Source: Pseudideonella sakaiensis
GTDB lineage: Bacteria > Pseudomonadota > Gammaproteobacteria > Burkholderiales > Burkholderiaceae_C
NCBI RefSeq assembly: GCF_001293525.1
Contig: NZ_BBYR01000105.1
Span: 1 to 34,069 of the forward strand
Direction: 5' to 3'
DNA length: 34,069 nt
This document shows, piece after piece, positions 1 through 7,847 of this stretch; position 1 is the stretch's first letter, and each line of letters begins with the position of its first letter. The notes beneath the pieces are model-generated. The model ran no database searches, had not been told where the DNA came from, and worked only from the letters and a program-made list of their open reading frames with translations. Position numbers and translations under genes: made by a program.

Positions 1-147
1 GGAGTTTGGGTGGCCGCCGGGGCTGCGCGGCGTCGTCAGACTGTGCAAATCGCTGCTGGAATGTCACCCGTCAACAGCCTCCGACGCCGAATCGACACCC
101 ACGTTCCGAAGCCTCACAGCCCGATCATGGTCGCCGGGCCCAAACCA
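1..147. other. Sequence downstream of res, no gene seen
   Basis: This stretch follows the stop codon of the minus-strand restriction gene. Short open frames here lack a credible ribosome-binding site and family resemblance. I see no clear hairpin followed by a T run, so the terminator of the defence operon is either not visible or lies outside the window. Confidence 0.5.
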
Positions 148-3100
148 TCATCCCCCCGACTGCGCCCGCTCCAGCAGCCCCGCCACGTCCTTGAACTTGT
201 CGTAGATCACGGGTTTCTCACCCACTGACAGCGCCTTGAAGTGCGCACGGCCACATTCGATCTTGGCGCTCTCGGCGTTTCGCAGATCACTGACGAACAG
301 GCTGCTCTTGGTCTCCACGACGAAGTAGAGCCGATCGCCGTCGGGCGTCGCCACCAGTACGGCCCAGTCGGGGTTGTAGCTGCCCAGGGGCGTCGGCACC
401 TTGAACCAGCCCGGCAGCTTGGCGTAGACCTTGATCGATTCGTTCTTCGACAGTTGGTCCGCGAAGTCGCGCTCGGTGTCGGAGTCGTAGATGACGTGCT
501 GGTAGACCGAACGCTCGGCATCGAGCAGCATGTTCTTCAGGTAGCCCGTCAGCTCCTCGGTCTCGAACAGCTCCTGCGCATAGTACGCCTCGTCGCCAAG
601 CCGCTGGTAGCGGATGCCATCCACGAGGACGGCACGCTTGCAGCGGTTGATGGCGTCGGCCACCGTCTCGATGAACTGCTGCGGGTTGCGCTTGAAGTCG
701 TTGAGCCGATGGCTGTCGACCAGGATGCGGCCGATGCTGCGCCTCGTCAGCTGAGTGCGGTTCTGCAGCTCGGTGAGGATGTCCGGTAGTTCGATGTCGT
801 CCTCGTTGAGCACCACCATGTCGGCGCCTTTGCGTTCCACCGCCGTCACCCCGGCCTCACCGATCTCCATGCCCGCCTTTCGCCACTGCAGGCGAGTCTT
901 GCTGACCGGCGGCGCCTGGATCACGGCGGTAATGCAGTCGCGGATGAGACGTTCATTGTCGAACTGAACCCGGTATGTCGTCTTGTACTTGATGCGGTCC
1001 CACAGCGCCTTGAACTCCGGGCTGTCCAGTACCGCACGACGCACAGGCACCTGCCGGCGCTCGTCCGCGTTCTTGATCTCGAGCTTGCCCGACACCCGAC
1101 GCAACAACTCGAGGATCTGCGCTCGCTGCGCCTCCACCTCCGGCGGTAGCGGCAGATTGCCGTCCTTGATTGCGCGGCGCAGCTCGTCTTCGACCTTGCC
1201 GCGCGCATCCACCAGGCCAGTCGCGCGCAGATGCTCGGCGACCACCTTGGAGAGCTCGAAGCCCAAGGGCCTTTGCGTGCCATCAGGCTGCGCCACTGAG
1301 ACGCCGGCGAACAGATGCTCGGGCACGACGCCGAACTGATAGCCGTCCGCCTCGATCTCCTTCTGCAGGCTGTCGGCGAACTGCTGGTAGCTCTCGTTCG
1401 CCACCACGGTGAGCGTGTTCACCTCGAAGCCGCGCACGCGGTGGCCCTGTTGGTTGACGCAAAGCCGCAGGCCTCGTCCGATGGTCTGCCGCCGCCAGCG
1501 CTCGGTCTCGCGCGTGCTGAAGTTGCAGATCTGAAAGACGTTCGGGTTGTCCCAGCCTTCCTTCAGCGCGGAGTGGCTGAAGATGAACTTCAGCGGCGAG
1601 TCGAAGCTCAGCAGCTTCTCCTTGTCGCGCATGATCAGGTTGTAGGTGTCGTCGTCGGCCGCCGTGCTTCCGCTGGTGTCCTTCACCATCTCAACGGTCT
1701 TGCCGGCGATCTTCTTCTTGTCGATCGAGAAGTAGCCGTTGTGCACGTCGGCCGCTGCGGCGCTCAAGTCCACCGAGCCGAACAGGTCGCGGTAGTCCGG
1801 GTGCCCGGCCCAGCGCTTGTATTCCTCTTCGAAAATGGTGGCGTAAACGCCCTTCTGGGCGTTGCCCTGGGCGTCGTAGATGCGGTACTTCTCCACCGCA
1901 TCGATGAAGAACAGGCTCAGCACCTTGATGCCCATCGGGCGGAAGCGTCGTTCCTTGTCCAGGTGCTCCTTGATCGTGCGGCGGATCATCTCCCGTTCGA
2001 TCGCCAGGGGTTCCACGCCACCCCAGGTCTCGTTGACGCGCAGGTAGTGCTGCGCGCCCGGCACATGCAGTTCCAGCAGCTCATCCTTCTTGGCTGCGCG
2101 AATGGTGCCGATCCGCAGATCAGCGTACACGGCCCGTCCCGTCTCCTGCTGCAGATCGAATCCGTCCTGCACCTCGACCTCCTGGCGCTTCACCGTGCCG
2201 GCCTTGGTCCGCACGTCCAGCTCCACCGTGGCCACCACGGTGCCGCGCTTGGCCTTTGCACCGAGGAACTTCACATAGGGCTTGTTGTGCGCCTGCTCGA
2301 CCGTGGCCGCGGCAACCTCGATCTGCTTAACCAGCTTCTGCTCGTAGGCGTCCACGGCGTCCAGCCGATAGACCATGTTGTGCTTGTCGACGTGGGTCGC
2401 CGAGTAGCGCAGCGTGCACAGCGGGTGCATGCGGGACAGCGCTTTGCGGCCCCGGCCGTCGATGCCGCCGTCAACGCTTTGCGGCTCGTCCACGATGAGG
2501 ATCGGACGGGTCTGGCGAACCAGATCGATCGGCTTCTCACCGCCAGTCTTCTCACTGGCGCGGTACATCACGTTCTTGCTCTTCTCGCGGCGCAACGCCT
2601 CGTCGGCTTCCTCGGCAGCAGCTTCCTGCTCGTCGCCGAACTTGTTGATGGCGCCGACCGTGATCACCATGATCTGGATGTTCGGGCTGGTGGCGAAGTT
2701 GCGCACCTGGCCCAGCTTCGCCGAGTCGTACTGGAAGAACTCGTACCCCTTGGCTCCCGGGTACAGCGCCTCGAAGTGTTCGCGGGTGATCTGCAGCGTC
2801 TTGTTCACGCCTTCCTTGATGGCAACCGACGGCACTACGACCACGAACTTGGTGAAGCCGTACCGCCGGTTCAGCTCGAACACCGTGCGCAGGTAGACGT
2901 AGGTCTTGCCGGTGCCCGTTTCCATCTCCACCGTGAAGTCCGGGGACAGCTTCGTCGTCGGCGGCAGACCATTCCGCAGCTGCACCTCGCGCAGGTTGGC
3001 CTCGATCTCGTCGTCGAGCAGGGTCAGCCGATTGCCGATGCCGCCCTGTTCGGTTGCCAGCATCCCCTCAAGTGCTCCTTGCGCGGCGGCAGAGTCGCTG

Positions 3101-3228
3101 TCTGGTCGGGCGGCACGCACGGTCACCGTGAACTCGGTCCGGCAGACCTCCTGGCCCCGGAACAGGTCACACACCGACTCGATCGCCGCCGACTGATAGG
3201 GCAGGTCCGCCTCAAAGTGCAACCTCAC
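148..3228 (-). CDS. res: Type III restriction endonuclease subunit Res (helicase-nuclease)
   Basis: This is the ATP-dependent translocase and nuclease subunit of a type III restriction-modification system, which cuts unmodified foreign DNA together with Mod. The 1026-aa protein starts like other Res subunits (RLHFEADLPYQ). It has a Walker A motif METGTGKT near residues 102-109, a DEPQ motif II near 247-250, and a helicase motif VI (TIGRGLRL) near residue 583. A C-terminal PD-(D/E)xK nuclease signature follows, with NPDW near 952-955 and VVETK near 970-974, so both activities look intact. I chose the GTG at 3228 because it overlaps the darG stop as GTGA and places the family's N-terminus exactly; another GTG lies 36 nt upstream. 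It is the last gene of the operon and is separated from its partner mod by darT and darG. Family assignment is firm; the recognition site is unknown. Confidence 0.94.
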   Translation of the reverse strand: MRLHFEADLPYQSAAIESVCDLFRGQEVCRTEFTVTVRAARPDSDSAAAQGALEGMLATEQGGIGNRLTLLDDEIEANLREVQLRNGLPPTTKLSPDFTVEMETGTGKTYVYLRTVFELNRRYGFTKFVVVVPSVAIKEGVNKTLQITREHFEALYPGAKGYEFFQYDSAKLGQVRNFATSPNIQIMVITVGAINKFGDEQEAAAEEADEALRREKSKNVMYRASEKTGGEKPIDLVRQTRPILIVDEPQSVDGGIDGRGRKALSRMHPLCTLRYSATHVDKHNMVYRLDAVDAYEQKLVKQIEVAAATVEQAHNKPYVKFLGAKAKRGTVVATVELDVRTKAGTVKRQEVEVQDGFDLQQETGRAVYADLRIGTIRAAKKDELLELHVPGAQHYLRVNETWGGVEPLAIEREMIRRTIKEHLDKERRFRPMGIKVLSLFFIDAVEKYRIYDAQGNAQKGVYATIFEEEYKRWAGHPDYRDLFGSVDLSAAAADVHNGYFSIDKKKIAGKTVEMVKDTSGSTAADDDTYNLIMRDKEKLLSFDSPLKFIFSHSALKEGWDNPNVFQICNFSTRETERWRRQTIGRGLRLCVNQQGHRVRGFEVNTLTVVANESYQQFADSLQKEIEADGYQFGVVPEHLFAGVSVAQPDGTQRPLGFELSKVVAEHLRATGLVDARGKVEDELRRAIKDGNLPLPPEVEAQRAQILELLRRVSGKLEIKNADERRQVPVRRAVLDSPEFKALWDRIKYKTTYRVQFDNERLIRDCITAVIQAPPVSKTRLQWRKAGMEIGEAGVTAVERKGADMVVLNEDDIELPDILTELQNRTQLTRRSIGRILVDSHRLNDFKRNPQQFIETVADAINRCKRAVLVDGIRYQRLGDEAYYAQELFETEELTGYLKNMLLDAERSVYQHVIYDSDTERDFADQLSKNESIKVYAKLPGWFKVPTPLGSYNPDWAVLVATPDGDRLYFVVETKSSLFVSDLRNAESAKIECGRAHFKALSVGEKPVIYDKFKDVAGLLERAQSGG

Positions 3229-4292
3229 GTGGCCGCCTCCCCGGCCTGTGCGGCTTCCAGCCACCCCTGCTTGGTGAGCACATTCAACGCGATGCCGATC
3301 TGCCGCGGCGTGAACTGGCGCTTCCGGTCATTCCAGGCGTAGGTGCGCTCTACCACCTCGGCCGGGGTTCTTCCAGCACTCTCGTGCCTCGCCACCCAAT
3401 GCACCGTGGCCAGCAACTCCAGGCCGAACGGCGTCTCGAAGCCTTCGACGAGACGTCCCACGCGGTCAAAGCGCTCACGCGTCAGAACATTTGCCTCCAA
3501 GAATGCGTTGGCGTCGTCCACCGCACCCGGCACCAGCGTCAAGGGCTTGTCCGGCGCATCGCCGCCGTCGGCATAGCCGGCCACCAGGTGCCCCTCGATC
3601 GCCCGCAGCACGTGGCGCAGGTTCTCGGCATAGGGCCCGTAGGGCGCCTTCACGTACTTCAACCGAAGGGGCTCGCCCGCTTCCTGCATGAAGTACATCA
3701 GTTTGTGAACCTCCAGCAGGGTGATCGTGGGGTCGAGCAAACCACGGATGTAGCGGCCCATCAGCTCCACCAGTGCCGCTCGTCCGGCCGTCATGGTGGG
3801 CACCTCGCGGCTGTGGTGCATCACATCGGACGCCGGCGCCCCCTTCGGCTCGAAGATGCGCACACGAACGTCAGGCAACTCCCTCATCGCGGCTTCGATG
3901 CGCGGTCGCACGTCGTTCCAGTCCAGACCGCCCAGCCCGCTGCCCAGCGGCGGAATCGCGATCGACCGAATCCCGCGCTGGCGGATCTCGCGCACCAGCG
4001 CCTCGAGACCCGACTCGATGTCCTCGATGCGGCTCTTTCCGCGCCAATGCCGCTTGGTCGGAAAGTTGATGATGTAGCGTGGCGTGGTCAGCTGACCGAT
4101 TTCGTAGACGAACATGCGGCCGGGTTGCACCTCTTCGCGCTTGCAGGCTGCCTCGTAGGCCTTGAAGTTCTCCGGCCAGGCGTTCTTGAACTGCAGCGCG
4201 ATGCCTCGGCCCATGATGCCAACGCAGTTCACGGTGTTGACGATGGCGTCCACATCGTCCTTGAGAATGTCGCCGCTGGTGAATTCGATCAT
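3225..4292 (-). CDS. darG: DarG antitoxin, macrodomain DNA ADP-ribosylglycohydrolase
   Basis: DarG removes ADP-ribose from thymidine bases modified by DarT and also neutralises the toxin through its C-terminal part. The 355-aa protein has an N-terminal macrodomain (about 1-150). It contains GDILKDDVDAIVN at 7-19, the GIMGRGIALQF loop at 25-35, FPTKRHW with Lys80 at 77-83 (Lys80 is the residue implicated in catalysis in Thermus DarG, from memory), and PPLGSGLGGL at 114-123. The C-terminal half (about 165-355) matches the usual length of the DarG accessory domain. The ATG at 4292 lies 13 nt after the darT stop. An upstream in-frame ATG at 4382 would run deep into darT and is less likely. The gene ends in a 4-nt GTGA overlap with res. 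Toxin-antitoxin pairing is clear from the order darT-darG. Confidence 0.93.
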   Translation of the reverse strand: MIEFTSGDILKDDVDAIVNTVNCVGIMGRGIALQFKNAWPENFKAYEAACKREEVQPGRMFVYEIGQLTTPRYIINFPTKRHWRGKSRIEDIESGLEALVREIRQRGIRSIAIPPLGSGLGGLDWNDVRPRIEAAMRELPDVRVRIFEPKGAPASDVMHHSREVPTMTAGRAALVELMGRYIRGLLDPTITLLEVHKLMYFMQEAGEPLRLKYVKAPYGPYAENLRHVLRAIEGHLVAGYADGGDAPDKPLTLVPGAVDDANAFLEANVLTRERFDRVGRLVEGFETPFGLELLATVHWVARHESAGRTPAEVVERTYAWNDRKRQFTPRQIGIALNVLTKQGWLEAAQAGEAAT

Positions 4293-4305
4293 CGCGGTCT
4301 CCTTG

Positions 4306-4941
4306 TCAGTAGTACCAGGCCGGCAGCACGGCCACTGGCGGCCGGTGCCCGCCCACGGGCAAGGCGTGCGCCACCTGGGCATTGATTGCCGCAGAGTACA
4401 CGCCGATGCGCTCGATCAAGTGCCACGGGAAGCTGTGCTCCATGAGGAACTCGGCCTGTTTGCGCTCCTTGACGGCGGGCCACTGCGTGCTGGCCACCGC
4501 GCTCCAGTCGATCTCGCCCAACTGAGCCAGGTCGGCCCGGTCTTCGAAGTAGTACGAGCCCGCGTTGGACAGCGTGAAGGCCCACCGCCTGCCGTTGGCC
4601 TGAGCCCAAGCGACGGCGTTGAACAAGTCGGCCTCCAGGTGCACGATCGGCTCCTGCCCGCCCTTGTAGGCCAACTCGGGGTTGCGCTTGTGGATCAGGT
4701 ACAGCATCACCGAGCGCGGGCAGAAGTAGAACGGCGCGCATTGGCCAACGTACAGGCCCGGGTGGCTGTCCAGTGTCAGCTCCGTCAGCCTGCGCTGCTT
4801 GATGTTGCTCATGCCGATGACGGTGCCGGGCGGCGCCAGGCGCTGCACTTCGGCGTCGGAAAGCAGCCCTCCAACCACGATGGACGGCAACCGGTCCACA
4901 TGGCAGATGTGATAAATCTTGGGCCGCGCCGGTACCGGCAT
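4306..4941 (-). CDS. darT: DarT toxin, ssDNA thymidine ADP-ribosyltransferase (DUF4433)
   Basis: DarT uses NAD+ to ADP-ribosylate thymidine in single-stranded DNA, stopping replication; several DarTG systems act against phage. The 211-aa protein matches the DarT2-type (Thermus-like) family along its whole length. It has IYHICHVD at 9-16, IKQRR at 47-51 (region of the NAD-binding arginine), APFYFCPRSVMLY at 69-81, GGQEPIVHLE at 94-103, and KQAEF at 161-165 with the presumed catalytic Glu164. It ends in the typical AWYY. All key residues appear present, so the toxin should be active. The ATG at 4941 lies only 2 nt after the mod stop, which implies co-translation with Mod. The antitoxin darG follows 13 nt later. 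Confidence 0.95.
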   Translation of the reverse strand: MPVPARPKIYHICHVDRLPSIVVGGLLSDAEVQRLAPPGTVIGMSNIKQRRLTELTLDSHPGLYVGQCAPFYFCPRSVMLYLIHKRNPELAYKGGQEPIVHLEADLFNAVAWAQANGRRWAFTLSNAGSYYFEDRADLAQLGEIDWSAVASTQWPAVKERKQAEFLMEHSFPWHLIERIGVYSAAINAQVAHALPVGGHRPPVAVLPAWYY

Positions 4942-4943
4942 GG

Positions 4944-6965
4944 TCAGAGGCTCCGCACCTTGGCGATGCCGTGCTGTTCGAGGATGGCCGCCAGATTGGT
5001 CTTGGCCACGTCGTTCTCGAACGCGCTGTCGCGGAAGACGCAAGTCACGTCGCCCGCTGGGTCAAGTTCCTTCCGCCACTCCACTACCCCGAGGGCAAGT
5101 GGCTCGGACTCTCCGGGTGTAATGAGCTTGTCCAGACATGCAATCAGTACGCCGCCTCCAATGGCATGGATTGGCTTGTTCGCGACGACGCGGGTCTGGA
5201 TTGGGACACACAGATCAAGCCCCAGCTTGAGAAGCAGTTCGTACAGCAAATCGGCATCAGTCCGGTCGGGGTCGATGTGATCTAGATGGTCAAGCAGTGA
5301 TTGCTCCAAGCCCGCGCTTGTAGAAGCCCAATTCTTCAAGTTCGAGCTATCAAGCTTGAATACACGGAATCCTACGTCGCCGACCAGCGCTGGCTCAAGT
5401 TCACGTAGCCTCTGCCCAGCCCTGCGCAATCTCTCCTTCGTAAGCTCTGCAATGGTCAGCGGCTTACCAATCTGGGAGCAGAAAGCAGCACCAACTTTTT
5501 GATCCTTATCCTCGGGGCTTAGCCTCTCTGGAAGCTGAACCAATACATATCGACGGTTTTTCCCATCCGCACGATTCAATTCCATCACGGCCTGTGCCGT
5601 AGTTCCACTACCCGCAAAGAAGTCCAGGACAAGGTCGCCTGGCTTCGCAATGAATTCAAACAGCGAGCGCAACAGTGCGACCGGTTTCGGGTTCGAAAAC
5701 AGCTTCTGCACGCCAAACATCGCATTGAGTTCGTTCGATCCTGTTCGGCTATCGAGGTGAACGACACTGGAGAGCTTGCCCTCGTAGTCCTCGAGGTACT
5801 CCTTGATCTGAACGATTTGACTGTCATCTTCGCCGAAGAGGATGCGCTTGGCTTCGATGAGTTCGAGCATTCGCGGCTCAGGGTATCGATACCCATTTAC
5901 GGGAGGAACGCAGGGCCTTTTTGTCGTCGGATGGGGGACGTCATACACATAGCCGCCCGGCTTGGGGTTATGGACCTTTCTACTACCTGTGTAGACCCCG
6001 TTCTCATCAACTCGGTCGTAGTGTGTTACCGCAGCAAGCGCTTCACGGTGTACCTTGATGAAGCCGCGAAGCTCGGCCTGAATCGATTCAACGTCAGACC
6101 CAAGCATGGCTTTAAGTCGGACGTATTCCTTCAATAGGGCTTCTTTGGCGTCCTCAGATGAGTTCTTCCACACGCCGTCGACAGAATCCTTGTCCCTAGA
6201 GTAGCAAAGCAAATACTCGTGCTCAATTGCGATTCGAGTTGGATTGTTGTCGGTAGCTCCCTTCCAAATGATGGTGCCGACGAAGTTCTCTTCGCCGAAC
6301 ACCTCATTGCATGCGAACTTAAGGCTGGCCTTCTCACGATCATCGATGCTGATAAGTACCACACCGTCTGCCCGGAGAAGGTTCCGAGCGATTAGCAGAC
6401 GCGGGTAGATCATGCTGAGCCAGTCGGTATGAAACCGACCACTCGCCTCGGTGTTGCTGGCAATCTTTCGGCCGCCCTCGACCTGCCCCGTCAGCTCCAA
6501 GTAGTTCTTGATGCTGTCCTGAAAGTTGTCCGGGTAGACGAAGTCCTTCCCGGTGTTGTACGGAGGGTCGATGTAGATCAGCTTCACCTTCCCGGCGTAG
6601 CTCTTCTGCAGCAGCTTCAGCACCTCGAGGTTGTCGCCCTCGATCATCAGGTTCTGGGTGGTGTCCCAGTCCACGCTCTCGTCGCGGCAGGGGCGCAGCG
6701 TCCCGGTGCTGGGCGTCAACGCCAGTTGGCGCGCGGCACGCTTGCCGTGCCAGTTCAGTCCGTACTTTTCGTCGGCGTCGGTCACCGTGGAATCGCCGAC
6801 CAGGCTCTTGAGCACGTCGACGTTGACAGCCGGCACAGTGCGTCCATCTAGCTGACGCTCGGTCACCAGTTCCGGGAACAGTGCCTTCAGCCGGGCCAGA
6901 TTCTCGGCACGCAGGTCTGCACTCTGCGATTCGGGCGCGCCGGGTTCGATCTTCTCTACAGCCAT
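4944..6965 (-). CDS. mod: Type III restriction-modification DNA methyltransferase Mod (N6-adenine)
   Basis: Mod recognises the target sequence, methylates adenine using S-adenosylmethionine, and directs Res. The 673-aa protein has the beta-class motif order. The catalytic DPPYNTG lies at 133-139, the target-recognition region spans about 150-430, and the SAM-binding motif LDFFAGSGTT lies near 443-452. Both motifs are intact. The central part of the gene (about 5250-6420) is strikingly lower in GC than its flanks: I count 26 G+C in 60 at 6181-6240 against 49 in 60 at 4321-4380. This fits a horizontally exchanged recognition domain. The ATG at 6965 gives the usual N-terminal extension (ENLARLKALFPEL). 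A 109-nt gap separates it from the upstream DUF4391 gene, leaving room for a separate promoter. Specificity cannot be read from sequence. Confidence 0.94.
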   Translation of the reverse strand: MAVEKIEPGAPESQSADLRAENLARLKALFPELVTERQLDGRTVPAVNVDVLKSLVGDSTVTDADEKYGLNWHGKRAARQLALTPSTGTLRPCRDESVDWDTTQNLMIEGDNLEVLKLLQKSYAGKVKLIYIDPPYNTGKDFVYPDNFQDSIKNYLELTGQVEGGRKIASNTEASGRFHTDWLSMIYPRLLIARNLLRADGVVLISIDDREKASLKFACNEVFGEENFVGTIIWKGATDNNPTRIAIEHEYLLCYSRDKDSVDGVWKNSSEDAKEALLKEYVRLKAMLGSDVESIQAELRGFIKVHREALAAVTHYDRVDENGVYTGSRKVHNPKPGGYVYDVPHPTTKRPCVPPVNGYRYPEPRMLELIEAKRILFGEDDSQIVQIKEYLEDYEGKLSSVVHLDSRTGSNELNAMFGVQKLFSNPKPVALLRSLFEFIAKPGDLVLDFFAGSGTTAQAVMELNRADGKNRRYVLVQLPERLSPEDKDQKVGAAFCSQIGKPLTIAELTKERLRRAGQRLRELEPALVGDVGFRVFKLDSSNLKNWASTSAGLEQSLLDHLDHIDPDRTDADLLYELLLKLGLDLCVPIQTRVVANKPIHAIGGGVLIACLDKLITPGESEPLALGVVEWRKELDPAGDVTCVFRDSAFENDVAKTNLAAILEQHGIAKVRSL

Positions 6966-7074
6966 CGTTCGGTTCTCATAGGGTCTTCAGTTGCAGGGGC
7001 CCACCGATGAGGACCCGCAAAGCTCACATCATCGCAGCCCACGGCGGCTCACCCGCGCGCTCGCCGCTGCCGAT

Positions 7075-7839
7075 TCATCCGCCGCCGACCATCAGCTTCT
7101 GGCGCAGCGACTCCATCAGCGCGCTGATGCTGCGCAGTTCCTCGTTCAGCGCCACCTGGCGGGCCAGCTGGCGCTCCTTCATCGCCCGGGCGCGCAGCTC
7201 GGCGGCTTGCGCCCGCAGGCCACGAAATTGCTGCAGCGCAGCATGCCTGGCCTCGGCCTGCGCCCGGCTGGTGCTGGGCACGAAGGACCCCGTCTCCTGC
7301 GCTGCGTCAAGGGCGGCGATGGTGTCCATCCATCCCTGAACAAGGGCAAACAGGTCGGTACGGGGTTGGTTGGCGAGCGCCAGTGCGGTCCTGAAGGCAG
7401 CGCCTCCACCTTCCGGCGGCACTTGCACCGACATCAGGGGGCCATCCTGGACCACTTGCTCCGCTTCCGTCTGCGACCGGCGCAGGTGGGCCACCGACAG
7501 GCCTAGGCTGTCATCCACCGTGGTGGCCAGCAGTACCGGATGCGGCACGGCGCGATGCAGCAGTTCCACCAACCGTGCAGGCCGCGTACCAGGGCGGAGC
7601 GAGAGGCTCAGAACCGCGGCCTCGCGGTAGTGACGGTGCTCGTCTTCGTGCTCGGGTACCCCGATGAGGTGAGGCTTCAGCGACGCCAGCCAGGTGATCT
7701 CGTCGATGCCATCCTGGATGAGCCGCTTGTCTTGCGCCGTGGCGGCGCCATGTTCGACCAACAGCTTCTTGGGCACCCGCTGCTGCACCCGGGTGGAGTC
7801 GGGCAGCGCCAGCGCCTGAAGCAGTTGGTCGACCGTCAT
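7075..7839 (-). CDS. DUF4391 family protein of the defence operon
   Basis: This 254-aa protein resembles the DUF4391 family, whose members are often found beside type III-like methyltransferases and SNF2-type helicases; its biochemical role is not known to me. Visible features are an N-terminal segment (VPKKLLVEHG, then DEITWLASLKP) and a middle part rich in beta-strand-like hydrophobic stretches (EAAVLSLSLRPG, HPVLLATT). The C-terminal third is alpha-helical and probably coiled-coil, rich in Gln, Arg and Ala, and ends in MVGGG. I see no catalytic motif. The ATG at 7839 is 8 nt after the helicase stop, so the two are surely co-transcribed. An adaptor linking the helicase to the Mod-Res machinery is an inference from context only. 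Confidence 0.8.
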   Translation of the reverse strand: MTVDQLLQALALPDSTRVQQRVPKKLLVEHGAATAQDKRLIQDGIDEITWLASLKPHLIGVPEHEDEHRHYREAAVLSLSLRPGTRPARLVELLHRAVPHPVLLATTVDDSLGLSVAHLRRSQTEAEQVVQDGPLMSVQVPPEGGGAAFRTALALANQPRTDLFALVQGWMDTIAALDAAQETGSFVPSTSRAQAEARHAALQQFRGLRAQAAELRARAMKERQLARQVALNEELRSISALMESLRQKLMVGGG

Positions 7840-7847
7840 GCCGCCCG

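Noticed and set aside
1315-3342. A 675-codon plus-strand frame opposite res
   Set aside because: It lies antisense to conserved Res motifs and has no recognisable domain or ribosome-binding site.
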